A stretch of DNA of 64,000 bases. Origin: an uncultured Clostridia bacterium. Its GTDB lineage: Bacteria > Bacillota > Clostridia > Oscillospirales > Ruminococcaceae. The stretch is from assembly GCA_947628655.1 (NCBI GenBank), contig CANRAS010000004.1:1-64000 (forward strand). The letters are read 5' to 3'. Shown piece after piece: positions 52,236 to 60,062 of the stretch (its first letter is position 1; every line of letters begins with the position of its first letter). The notes under the pieces were generated by a model. That model was not told where the DNA came from and did no database searches. It worked only from the letters and a program-made list of their open reading frames with translations. A program made the translations under genes and the position numbers.

Positions 52236-52832
52236 ATGTTTTGTGGAAAGTGCGGAAACGTGATCGATGATAACGCAAAGCAGTGTCCGTTCTGCGGTAC
52301 GCCTGTTGAAGAAATGCAGAGTCAGCCTGCACAGCCTCAGCAGTCAGCGCCTAGCGTAAATAACGGCGGTGCAGTTTTAAACCTTGACCCGAAGATTGTA
52401 AACTACATAAAGCTCGGGCTTATCGGGGTTATCGGTCTTTTGGCGCTTTTGGTGTTTATAGCGTCTATTGTTGTTTTGGGAACATTGGGTTCGGCGTTCC
52501 GGTCAGTAATGAGCGGTAGTTTCGGGGCAGTTTTAAGACTTCCCGGTGCTATCGGTTTTGCGAGAGTGACAGCTATTCTTTGTTTCTCGTTCTGCGTTTT
52601 GGGAGTTGTTTTTGTCGTATTGACAAAGCAAAAGTTTAATGTAATGTATGTTTGCGCTGGATTAAGCGTACTTATGTTCATATTTAACTTCGTTATGGGC
52701 AGTTGGCTTACGGCTGGTTCGCCTGCTCCGATAATCGTTGCGGCAATTTTCCTTCTTGCCAGCGCGTCCTCAATGTTGGGCGTTATCGCAAGAACGATTT
52801 TAAAGGAAGTTCTTCCGACATTCAAAAAGTAA
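52236..52832 (+). CDS. Zinc-ribbon membrane protein
   Basis: The first 25 residues form a zinc ribbon (MFCGKCGNVID, then QCPFCGTP: two CxxC pairs). A Gln/Pro-rich linker follows, then about four membrane helices (from residue 58 on) and a short basic tail. Such zinc-ribbon-plus-membrane proteins are common and mostly uncharacterised in Clostridia. The start is ATG 52236 with GGGAGG; 198 residues. It is a single-gene transcript that ends at the terminator at 52849-52881. Confidence 0.85.
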   Translation: MFCGKCGNVIDDNAKQCPFCGTPVEEMQSQPAQPQQSAPSVNNGGAVLNLDPKIVNYIKLGLIGVIGLLALLVFIASIVVLGTLGSAFRSVMSGSFGAVLRLPGAIGFARVTAILCFSFCVLGVVFVVLTKQKFNVMYVCAGLSVLMFIFNFVMGSWLTAGSPAPIIVAAIFLLASASSMLGVIARTILKEVLPTFKK

Positions 52833-52848
52833 TTTGAAAACAAATAAT

Positions 52849-52881
52849 AAACCCCGCGCGGAATTTCCCGCGCGGGGTTTT
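52849..52881. terminator. Bidirectional terminator
   Basis: AAACCCCGCGCGG and CCGCGCGGGGTTTT form a long GC-rich stem around a short loop. It serves the zinc-ribbon gene on one side and the GNAT gene on the other. Confidence 0.93.
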
Positions 52882-52898
52882 ATGTGCAAAAAAAGTTG

Positions 52899-53363
52899 TT
52901 ATTTCGGCAGTTCCATTTCATTATCCATTTTAATAAAGCCGTATTTTTCATACAAAGGACGTCCCATATCGGTTGCCTCTAAAGAAATATCGGTTATCCC
53001 CATACGTTTTGCGTCTTTAATAAGCGTATCTAGTGTTCTGTACGCAATCCCTTGCCGTCTGTAATCAGGATGTGTAAACATATTCATAATGTACGCTTTC
53101 ATTCCGCTTTGATTATGATATGTCGGCATAACTTGAAAAAAGCTGACACCGCCCGCTCCTACAAAACGATTTTCTTCAAATATTAAATATGCGATATGCG
53201 TGCCGTTGCAAAGAGCCTTTTTATAATAATCATAGGTTTGCCTTTTTACTTCACTCATATCAATGTCATCGGACAGCTTATTGGCGGCTCTAAGTACTTC
53301 AATTCTTGTTTCTGTCAATATATCTATATCCTCAATCGTTGCTTTTTTATATGTCAAATTCAT
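52899..53363 (-). CDS. GNAT-family N-acetyltransferase
   Basis: The 154-residue protein has the GNAT fold: a beta strand with GAGGVSFFQV, then the acetyl-CoA loop HPDYRRQGIAYRTL and a C-terminal LYEKYGFIKM. Its substrate is unknown. The start is ATG 53363 with GGAGGG; a TTG at 53381 overlaps the upstream stop. It is transcribed with the cysteine-cluster gene from the promoter at 53890-53918. Confidence 0.92.
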   Translation of the reverse strand: MNLTYKKATIEDIDILTETRIEVLRAANKLSDDIDMSEVKRQTYDYYKKALCNGTHIAYLIFEENRFVGAGGVSFFQVMPTYHNQSGMKAYIMNMFTHPDYRRQGIAYRTLDTLIKDAKRMGITDISLEATDMGRPLYEKYGFIKMDNEMELPK

Positions 53364-53377
53364 CGCGTAACCCTCCG

Positions 53378-53857
53378 TCAAATTTCCACATCAAGAATAG
53401 GATACCCCTTTATGTACGGCTTTACAATATCGGGGTGCTTATCGGCCTCGTCGAACAGCATTTGTGAAAAACCGTCCTTTCGGACAAATTCGGCAAGCGT
53501 TTTCAGCGGAAGAGAATAAACCGTTTCGCATACGGGAGAAACCGTAATAACGCGCATACCGCCTACGCTGTTTACGCGAAACGGCCAGACCGCGCAGTCG
53601 AACGGCTTTAAATTGCCGAGCATACAGCCGTTCTCTGAAAGGGCGGGGCAGTATGATATTGCACCTTTGCTGAAATCCATATCAAAAACGAACTCTTTTC
53701 CGCGCGGAATTAGCTTTGCGCCCAGCATTTGCGTAACTTCGGCGGAGTTTTCGCCGTAAATCAGCGGAATTTCCCAAACGTCCCCGCGCGTAAACCCGCA
53801 GCAAACACGGCATTCCGCGCAGGAATTGGGGGAAAGTATTGATTTTAACATACTCAT
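53378..53857 (-). CDS. YkgJ-family cysteine-cluster protein
   Basis: The 159-residue protein has eight or more Cys in the YkgJ pattern: CAECRVCCGF near the start, then CPALSENGCMLGNLKPFDCAVWPF. The family (PF03692) binds a zinc or iron-sulfur site and includes flagellin lysine N-methylase-like proteins. I see no flagellar genes here, so the role is open. GAGGAG sets ATG 53857. Confidence 0.88.
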   Translation of the reverse strand: MSMLKSILSPNSCAECRVCCGFTRGDVWEIPLIYGENSAEVTQMLGAKLIPRGKEFVFDMDFSKGAISYCPALSENGCMLGNLKPFDCAVWPFRVNSVGGMRVITVSPVCETVYSLPLKTLAEFVRKDGFSQMLFDEADKHPDIVKPYIKGYPILDVEI

Positions 53858-53889
53858 ACTATCACTCCTCAAAATTAATTGCTATGTTT

Positions 53890-53918
53890 ATTTTAAAATA
53901 TTTTAGCAAAAAAGTCAA
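53890..53918 (-). promoter_or_regulatory. Promoter of the YkgJ-GNAT pair
   Basis: Reading leftward, TTGACT (53918-53913), 17 bases, TAAAAT (53895-53890), each one base off consensus. Confidence 0.75.
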
Positions 53919-53995
53919 TATCGCACCTAAATTTCCATAATTTAGCAACACAGGAAAATTTCACATATTTTTCACACAAAATATTTCCAAAGCCC

Positions 53996-54024
53996 TTGAC
54001 ATATCGGAATAAATAGACTATAAT
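53996..54024 (+). promoter_or_regulatory. Perfect sigma-A promoter without an obvious large gene
   Basis: TTGACA (53996-54001), 17 bases, TATAAT (54019-54024). It should start a transcript near 54031 that runs through a hairpin and a 49-codon frame to the terminator at 54428-54462. Confidence 0.92.
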
Positions 54025-54123
54025 ATAAGTAATCACCAAAAATAAATATTTTGCAAGGACAACATACAAGTTTAGTTCTAAATGTATGTTATACCCCATA
54101 AATTTAAGATGAAGTCTTACAGA

Positions 54124-54151
54124 TATTGAATTTGCGAACGCAAATTCAATA
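54124..54151 (+). other. Perfect 13-bp leader hairpin
   Basis: TATTGAATTTGCG (54124-54136) and CGCAAATTCAATA (54139-54151) are exact complements with two bases between. It lies about 95 bases into the predicted transcript and 40 bases before the small ORF. As DNA it could also be an operator. Confidence 0.85.
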
Positions 54152-54191
54152 CGGCAGCTGTCAGTATTATAACGCTGCGGTAAGGAACGCG

Positions 54192-54341
54192 ATGGTATCG
54201 TTTGTCAAGAGAAAAAAAGATAACGACCGCCGCGAACGCGCGTTTTTATTACGGATAAGGGTAAGAAAAAAGCACGAAAAAGTTATCATCGCGAGGGTGA
54301 AAGCCGAAAGAAATAAATACGGCTCGCCTGAACAGGAATAA
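54192..54341 (+). CDS. Candidate 49-residue highly basic microprotein
   Basis: The frame starts at ATG 54192, with AAGGA five bases upstream. It has 17 Lys/Arg against 7 acidic residues and no Cys, with a helical-looking centre (ERAFLLRIRVRKK). I recognise no family. The strong promoter upstream and the terminator downstream support a real transcript; the charge suggests RNA, DNA or ribosome binding, but that is only a guess. It could instead be non-coding RNA with a chance frame. An upstream TTG in the same frame falls inside the hairpin and is unlikely. Confidence 0.45.
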   Translation: MVSFVKRKKDNDRRERAFLLRIRVRKKHEKVIIARVKAERNKYGSPEQE

Positions 54342-54427
54342 CTTTAAACGTGCAAACGCTCGTAAAAGAGCATTATTTAAAATGGAGAACAAGTAATTTT
54401 TCCTCTTATACGTTTTTTTCTTATTTT

Positions 54428-54462
54428 GGGTTTCCGATCCCCCTCGGAAACCCATTCCTTTT
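54428..54462 (+). terminator. Terminator of the small-transcript unit
   Basis: GGGTTTCCGA (54428-54437) and TCGGAAACCC (54444-54453) form a perfect 10-bp stem with a six-base loop, followed by ATTCCTTTT. On the other strand an A-rich tract follows, so it does not look like a terminator for the hydrogenase gene. Confidence 0.7.
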
Positions 54463-54472
54463 GTCTGATTTT

Positions 54473-55942
54473 TTAATTTCCCGAAATCTGAACTCCGCGT
54501 AAAGCGCCCGCAATCGTCTTTTCCGAGGATTCCTCGCCGTATCTGTCGGCTTTCGCCTTGTAATTCTCGCCGTGGGTAAGACAACCCGCGCCGCCGATAC
54601 AACCGCCTACGCACGCCATTCCCTCAATGAAGTTCGCGTCAAGCAGACCCTTGCTTTTCCTCAAAAGGGCAGATTTACATTCTTCAATGCCGTTACACGA
54701 AACCGCTTTTAGTTCAACATCAAGCTGACGTTCCGTCAGAGCCTGCGCAATAGCGTCGGACACGCCGCCGCTCCTCGCGAAAATCCTCCCGAAGTAAGAC
54801 GCGCCCTCAAGCGTTTCTTCCGAAAGCGCGGTAATATCAATATCCTTGCTGTCAAACAGCGCCTGAAGTTCCTCAAACGTAATAACGCAGTCGATATAGG
54901 GACGCACTTCTTCTTTTTGAAACTCCATTTTTTTCGCGGTGCAAGGACCTATGAAAACTATTTTGCAATCGGGGTCTGTCGATTTGATAAACTTTGCGAT
55001 AGTCGCGGCGGGGGAGAGGTTCTTTGAAATGTGTTCCGCGATATTCGGGAAACTTTTGTGTATGTAGTCCACAAACGCGGGACAACAGCTTGATGTGAGA
55101 AATTCGCTTTCGGCAAGTTCTCCCGCCTCCGTCCACGCGACCATATCCGCGCCCAAAGCCGCCTCGACGACTTTATAGAACCCAAGTTCCCTGATACCAT
55201 GCACGACTTGCCCAGATTTTGCATACGAAAACTGACACCCGATAGCGGGCGCCGCCAACGCATAAACCTTGTATTTAGAATTGTCCGCGCTCTTTTGAAT
55301 AATATCTATTACGTTTATTATGAACGATTTGTCGGTTATAGCGCCGAACGGGCATTGATAAACGCACGCTCCGCAGGAAATGCACTTGTCGTTGTTGATT
55401 ATCGCCGCCTTGTCCTCGTTCATTGAAATCGCGTTTACTTTGCACGCGCTCATACACGGGCGCTTGAAGTTCATAATAGCGGAGTAAGGGCAATGTTTCG
55501 CGCACAGACCGCACTCTACGCATTTGGTCTTGTCAATATGCGCTTTCTGTTGGTGGTCGAACGAAATCGCGCCCATACGGCAGACGTCCTCACAGCGGTG
55601 CGACAAACAGCCGCGGCACGCGTTTGTCACCTCGTAACCGCCCATAGGACATTCATCGCAGGCGGTTTCGATGACTTCAATTACATTCGGATTGTTTTTG
55701 TCGCCGCCCATTGCGATTTTGACGCGTTCGCCGAGAATAGCGCGCTCCTTGTATACACAGCATCGCATAGTCGGCACTTTTCCAGGTACTATCATCTTCG
55801 GAATATCGAGGACGTTCTCCAGCAGAGTACCCGCCCACGCCTCGCGAGCCACTTCGCGCAGAACCTTGTATTTCAGATACTGCACCTTGGTGTCAAACTT
55901 ATAATGCTGTTTTTCGCTTGATTTTTCTATTGCAGTTTGCAT
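54473..55942 (-). CDS. Monomeric [FeFe] hydrogenase, group B-like
   Basis: The protein (489 residues) carries several 4Fe-4S sites in its N-terminal half (Cys in 109-121, 141-151, 163-167 and 187-197) and an H-cluster domain. L1 is SSCCPAF (Cys286, Cys287), L2 is IGPCTAKKME (Cys334) and L3 is EGMACVGGCIGG (Cys444, Cys448). The AF ending of L1 and Gly before PC in L2 (Met in CpI) point to group B rather than A. It should evolve or oxidise H2 with ferredoxin in the cytoplasm. The maturases HydE, F and G are not in the window. AAGGAG precedes ATG 55942. No clear terminator follows. Confidence 0.92.
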   Translation of the reverse strand: MQTAIEKSSEKQHYKFDTKVQYLKYKVLREVAREAWAGTLLENVLDIPKMIVPGKVPTMRCCVYKERAILGERVKIAMGGDKNNPNVIEVIETACDECPMGGYEVTNACRGCLSHRCEDVCRMGAISFDHQQKAHIDKTKCVECGLCAKHCPYSAIMNFKRPCMSACKVNAISMNEDKAAIINNDKCISCGACVYQCPFGAITDKSFIINVIDIIQKSADNSKYKVYALAAPAIGCQFSYAKSGQVVHGIRELGFYKVVEAALGADMVAWTEAGELAESEFLTSSCCPAFVDYIHKSFPNIAEHISKNLSPAATIAKFIKSTDPDCKIVFIGPCTAKKMEFQKEEVRPYIDCVITFEELQALFDSKDIDITALSEETLEGASYFGRIFARSGGVSDAIAQALTERQLDVELKAVSCNGIEECKSALLRKSKGLLDANFIEGMACVGGCIGGAGCLTHGENYKAKADRYGEESSEKTIAGALRGVQISGN

Positions 55943-55973
55943 TTTCTCTCCTTAAATGCCGTAAATCTTTGAA

Positions 55974-56002
55974 TTTCCCGCTGCAAGGCTTGCAGCGGGA
56001 AA
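55974..56002. other. Perfect 14-bp inverted repeat before the hydrogenase gene
   Basis: TTTCCCGCTGCAAG (55974-55987) and CTTGCAGCGGGAAA (55989-56002) are exact complements around one base. It begins 31 bases upstream of the hydrogenase ATG, in a 99-base gap. Neither strand shows a T-run after it, so it is not a typical terminator. It may be an operator or an RNA-stabilising hairpin. Confidence 0.85.
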
Positions 56003-56041
56003 ACCGTATTCTACACAAATTTTAAAGTTTAGTGTGAGTAA

Positions 56042-56788
56042 TCAGTCATACTCCACAACATTTACCCAGCCTAAAAGGAAATCGCGTTCTTCCTTTTTGC
56101 CCTTTACGGATTGAGACGCGGCAACAATCGGCATCCACTTCTGAATATACTGCTTTGCGGTGTCGCTCTTCCTGCAGAACAGATTGAGATACTTTTCGGC
56201 AAGTTCATTCTCACCCGCAAGTTTAAACAGCAAATACGTTCTCGCAACGTCCGCGGAGGCGTTTCCTTGTGTAACGTGGCTCCAGTCGAGGACAAACGGT
56301 GTTCCGTCGTCCTTTATGATGATATTCGACGGGTTGAAGTCGCCGTGGCAAACCTTTGTGTGCTTGGGCATAGACGCAAGGCGCGCGTGAAGTTCATAAC
56401 GCGTCGTAGCGTCAATATCCGCCTCGCTTATCTTGCGGGCCATTTTGTCTTTCAGCTTGTTGAGCATAGGGCAGGTGCAGGAGTGAATTTTCATCTGCAA
56501 ATCCACGAACATTTCAAGATATTCGTCCATTTTTTCGGGGTGTTCTTTCATAAGCTGTTCCAAAGATACGCCCTGAATGTACTGATACGCGATAGCCCAT
56601 TTACCGTCTATCGTTTTTACTTCAAGTATCTTCGGAACATTAATTCCGATGTTTTCAACACGCGCTTGATTAAGCGCCTCGTTGAGTACGTCATACTTTG
56701 CGTAATCGGGTTCAAACACCTTAACGGCGGTGTCGCCCTCAAGATAGATTGTCTTGCGCGCACGAACGGCAATAATTTTATCAGCCAT
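56042..56788 (-). CDS. APH/choline-kinase-like phosphotransferase
   Basis: The protein (248 residues) has the APH-kinase core: a nucleotide-loop start (YLEGDTAVKVF with the Lys), the catalytic loop CHGDFNPSNIII and the metal-binding VLDWSHVTQGN. It probably phosphorylates a small hydroxyl compound. It is shorter than true aminoglycoside kinases, so antibiotic resistance is not implied. GGAGG precedes ATG 56788. It lies 47 bases after adhE and about 100 before the hydrogenase on one strand, so these may be co-transcribed. Confidence 0.85.
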   Translation of the reverse strand: MADKIIAVRARKTIYLEGDTAVKVFEPDYAKYDVLNEALNQARVENIGINVPKILEVKTIDGKWAIAYQYIQGVSLEQLMKEHPEKMDEYLEMFVDLQMKIHSCTCPMLNKLKDKMARKISEADIDATTRYELHARLASMPKHTKVCHGDFNPSNIIIKDDGTPFVLDWSHVTQGNASADVARTYLLFKLAGENELAEKYLNLFCRKSDTAKQYIQKWMPIVAASQSVKGKKEERDFLLGWVNVVEYD

Positions 56789-56835
56789 AGCTTTTTCCTC
56801 CTAATTTTATAGATATTCCGATGTAATGCCGAAAA

Positions 56836-59475
56836 TCACTTTTTCAGCAAACTTGTAGGTTTTCCGTAATAAACGTTTGTGTAAATTTCCTTTATCTCGC
56901 TTACAAGCGGATAGCGGGGGTTTGCGCCCGTGCATTGGTCGTCAAACGCCTGCTCGCACATCTCGTCAAGTTTCTCGAAGAAGTACTTTTCATCAACGCC
57001 GTAATCCTTGATAGACGGCTTAATTCCGATATACTTTTTAAGTTCGTCAATCTTAGCGATAAGCGCCTCGACCTTATCTTCGTCGGTCTTGCCCTTGCAG
57101 CCGAGATATTCGGCAACTTCGGCATACTTGCGCAGGGTTTTCGGATACTGATATTGAGAGAATGTCCCCATTTTCGGCGGTTTTTCGGACGAATTGAAAC
57201 GGATAACCTCGTCGATAAGCAAGGCGTTCGCTACGCCGTGAGGGAGGTGGTGGAACGCGCCGAGTTTGTGCGCCATAGAGTGGCATACGCCGAGGAACGC
57301 GTTCGCGAACGCCATACCCGCCATTGTCGCGGCATTTGCCATTTTCTCGCGCGCCTCGTCATCGTCGTGACCTGCGTCGTCTTTGGACGGCGCGGAATCA
57401 TACGCTCTCGGCAGATAATCAAAGATGACTTTCAGCGACTGTTTCGCAAGACCGTCCGTGAAATCCGTTGCCATAACGGACACGAGCGCCTCAAGGTCGT
57501 GCGTTACCGCGTCTATACCCGACGCAGATGTAAGGCTCTTAGGTCCTGTTTTCATAACATCGGGGTCAACTATAGCCATATTCGGCATAAGCTGATAGTC
57601 TGCGAGCGGATATTTAATTCCCGTATCCTGATCGGTTATTACCGCGAACGGAGTAACCTCCGAACCCGTACCCGCGGAAGTGGGTACTGCGATAAAGTAA
57701 GCCTTTTCGCCCATTTTCGGGAATGTGTAAACTCTCTTGCGAATATCTATAAAGCGCATTGCCATATCTTGGAAATCCGCTTCGGGGTGTTCGTACAGAA
57801 CCCACATAATTTTAGCCGCGTCCATTGCCGAGCCGCCGCCCATTGCGATGATAACATCAGGCTCAAACTTGCGCATAGCCTCCGCGCCCATTTGTGCGGA
57901 TTTCAAAGACGGGTCGGGTTCAACATCGGAGAACACCGTGAACGTCACGCCCATTTCGTGAAGTCTGTCCGTGATAACGGAAGTAAACCCGCTCTTAAAC
58001 ATAAACGAGTCTGTAACGATAAACGCTCTCTTTTTGCCTAAAACCTCTTTAAGTTCTCTAAGAGCGACAGGCAGACAGCCTTTTTTAATGTAAACCTTTT
58101 CGGGCGCACGGAACCACAGCATATTCTCTCTCCTCTCAGCAACGGTCTTGATGTTCAGCAGGTGCTTTACCCCAACATTTTCGGAAACGGAGTTTCCGCC
58201 CCACGAGCCGCAGCCCAGCGTAAGCGAGGGTTCGAGCTTGAAGTTGTAGAGGTCGCCAATTCCTCCCAAAGCGGACGGAGTGTTGATAATAAGGCGGGAC
58301 GTTTTCATTCTGTGCGAGAACTTTAACAGCTTTTCTCTCTCGCTCGGATTTATCCACAAAACAGACGTATGTCCCAAACCGCCGTTGTTGTGCAGAAGTG
58401 TATCCGCTATATCGAGCGCGTTGTCGAAGTTTTCGGACTTGTACATACCTAAGATTGTCGTCAGCTTTTCGTGTCCGAAAGCCTCGTCGGGGTCGGTGTT
58501 CGAGGTTTCGCCGATAAGTACCTTAACATCATCGGGAATATCAAAGCCCGCCATTTTGGCGATAGTTACGGGGCGCTGACCGACGATTTTCGCGTTTAAC
58601 GCGCCGTTTATCAGCATTGTGTTTCTGATAAGCTGCGCCTCCTTGTCGTTTAAGAAGTAAGCGCCGCGTCTGATAAACTCTTCCTTAACTTTATTGTAGA
58701 TTTTCTTATCCGCGATAACAGTCTGCTCCGTAGCGCAAATCATACCGTTGTCAAATGTTTTGGAGTGCATTATGGAACTTACCGCGTTGAGTATGTCGGC
58801 GGACGGGTCGATAATTGCGGAGGCGTTTCCCGCACCCACGCCGAGCGCAGGCGTACCCGATGAATACGCCGACTTTACCATTCCGTAACCGCCCGTCGCG
58901 AGTATCAAGTCAACCTCTTTCATAAGCCTTGTCGTAAGGTCGAGCGACGGAACGTCTATCCACGCGATAATCCCTTCGGGCGCGCCCGCCTCGACAGCCG
59001 CCTCCAGCACTATCCTTGCCGCCTCGATTGTGCATTTCTTTGCGCGGGGGTGAGGGCTGATGATAATGCCGTTTCTTGTTTTAAGGCAGATAAGGCACTT
59101 GAAAATAGCCGTAGACGTGGGGTTCGTCGTCGGAATAACCGCGCCGATAACTCCGACAGGCTCCGCTATTTTTGTTATGCCGAAAGTTTCGTCAGTTTCG
59201 ATAACTCCGCAGGTCTTAACATTCTTATACGCGTTATAAATATGTTCCGCGGCGTAGTTGTTTTTAATGACCTTATCTTCCATAATGCCCATACCTGTTT
59301 CCTCAACAGCCATTTTGGCAAGCGGAATTCTCATTTTGTTAGCGGCAGACGCGGCGGCAAGGAAAATCTTATCTACCTGCTCCTGCGAATATTCGCTGAA
59401 TTCAGCCTGCGCCGCTCTAACCTTGGCAAGCGCGGCGTCAAAGCTCTTTGCGCTGTCAACTGTCTTGTGGTTCAT
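56836..59475 (-). CDS. adhE: AdhE, bifunctional acetaldehyde-CoA/alcohol dehydrogenase
   Basis: AdhE reduces acetyl-CoA to ethanol and regenerates two NAD+. The aldehyde dehydrogenase half has GVGAGNASAIID and the catalytic Cys in GMICATEQ. The iron-alcohol dehydrogenase half has GGGSAMDAAK and the metal ligands in DAVTHDLEALVS and CHSMAHKLGAFHHLPHG. The start is ATG 59475 with AAAGGAG (879 residues); an earlier in-frame start at 59535 lies in the control region. A near-perfect palindrome sits upstream at 59513-59536. Confidence 0.97.
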   Translation of the reverse strand: MNHKTVDSAKSFDAALAKVRAAQAEFSEYSQEQVDKIFLAAASAANKMRIPLAKMAVEETGMGIMEDKVIKNNYAAEHIYNAYKNVKTCGVIETDETFGITKIAEPVGVIGAVIPTTNPTSTAIFKCLICLKTRNGIIISPHPRAKKCTIEAARIVLEAAVEAGAPEGIIAWIDVPSLDLTTRLMKEVDLILATGGYGMVKSAYSSGTPALGVGAGNASAIIDPSADILNAVSSIMHSKTFDNGMICATEQTVIADKKIYNKVKEEFIRRGAYFLNDKEAQLIRNTMLINGALNAKIVGQRPVTIAKMAGFDIPDDVKVLIGETSNTDPDEAFGHEKLTTILGMYKSENFDNALDIADTLLHNNGGLGHTSVLWINPSEREKLLKFSHRMKTSRLIINTPSALGGIGDLYNFKLEPSLTLGCGSWGGNSVSENVGVKHLLNIKTVAERRENMLWFRAPEKVYIKKGCLPVALRELKEVLGKKRAFIVTDSFMFKSGFTSVITDRLHEMGVTFTVFSDVEPDPSLKSAQMGAEAMRKFEPDVIIAMGGGSAMDAAKIMWVLYEHPEADFQDMAMRFIDIRKRVYTFPKMGEKAYFIAVPTSAGTGSEVTPFAVITDQDTGIKYPLADYQLMPNMAIVDPDVMKTGPKSLTSASGIDAVTHDLEALVSVMATDFTDGLAKQSLKVIFDYLPRAYDSAPSKDDAGHDDDEAREKMANAATMAGMAFANAFLGVCHSMAHKLGAFHHLPHGVANALLIDEVIRFNSSEKPPKMGTFSQYQYPKTLRKYAEVAEYLGCKGKTDEDKVEALIAKIDELKKYIGIKPSIKDYGVDEKYFFEKLDEMCEQAFDDQCTGANPRYPLVSEIKEIYTNVYYGKPTSLLKK

Positions 59476-59512
59476 AATAATTATCTCCTTTACATATTCA
59501 TAAATGGGATAC

Positions 59513-59536
59513 CGTGTAAAATTTGCATTTAACACG
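59513..59536. promoter_or_regulatory. Candidate operator palindrome upstream of adhE
   Basis: CGTGTAAAAT (59513-59522), TTGC, ATTTAACACG (59527-59536): 9 of 10 arm positions pair. It lies 38-61 bases before the adhE ATG. The TGTTAA halves recall Rex (NADH sensor) sites, but the spacing differs from the usual TTGTTAA-N4-TTAACAA, so I do not assign it to Rex. Confidence 0.5.
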
Positions 59537-59583
59537 AATTATTTGCATTGCTAAATTAAAATCCGCAGCGGGGAAGTGAAAAG

Positions 59584-60060
59584 CTAGTCGCGTTCCAGCG
59601 CCGTTATCCCCGAACGCACCATTTTGATAATGCCGAAAGGCTTTAGTAAATTCAAAAAGCTGTCTATCTTTGCGGGTTCTCCCGTAAGTTCCAGCATAAT
59701 CGAATTTGCCGATATGTCAACGGGCTTTGCGCGGTAGAGGTTAGCGATTTCGATTATCTTGTGTCTGTCCTCGGCGGAGTTTCCCGCGCGGATAAGTATG
59801 TGTTCGCGCGTAACCGCGTCGGTGAGTATTTTCACTTCGTGAACATCATAAAGTTTCATAAGCTGGTTCTTTATCTGTTCGAGAACGCGCAAATCGCTTG
59901 AAACTACGATAGTAAGCCTTGAAATATCGGGTTCTTCTGTTTCGGCGGCGTTAAGGCTTTTAATACTGTAGCCCCGTCTGCTGAACAGCCCTCCGACGCG
60001 AGGAAGAACGCCGTTGTTGTTTGAAACCTTTACGGATAAAACATATTCTTGCTCGTTCAT
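59584..60060 (-). CDS. ilvN: Acetolactate synthase small (regulatory) subunit
   Basis: This 158-residue protein has an N-terminal ACT domain (VSNNNGVLPRVGGLFSRRGYSI) that binds branched-chain amino acids for feedback control, and the C-terminal ALS_ss domain. It activates and regulates the large subunit. The start is ATG 60060; its GGAGG lies in the last codons of ilvB, so the two are coupled. The name ilvH is equally used. Confidence 0.96.
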   Translation of the reverse strand: MNEQEYVLSVKVSNNNGVLPRVGGLFSRRGYSIKSLNAAETEEPDISRLTIVVSSDLRVLEQIKNQLMKLYDVHEVKILTDAVTREHILIRAGNSAEDRHKIIEIANLYRAKPVDISANSIMLELTGEPAKIDSFLNLLKPFGIIKMVRSGITALERD

Positions 60061-60062
60061 AA

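Noticed and set aside
56042-56788. Aminoglycoside resistance gene
   Set aside because: Only the generic kinase core is shared; it is short, and the context is core metabolism.
56935-58041. A 368-codon plus-strand frame across adhE
   Set aside because: It is antisense to the highly conserved alcohol-dehydrogenase half of adhE and resembles no protein.
59513-59536. Canonical Rex operator
   Set aside because: The half-sites are similar, but the spacing does not match TTGTTAA-N4-TTAACAA; kept only as a candidate operator.
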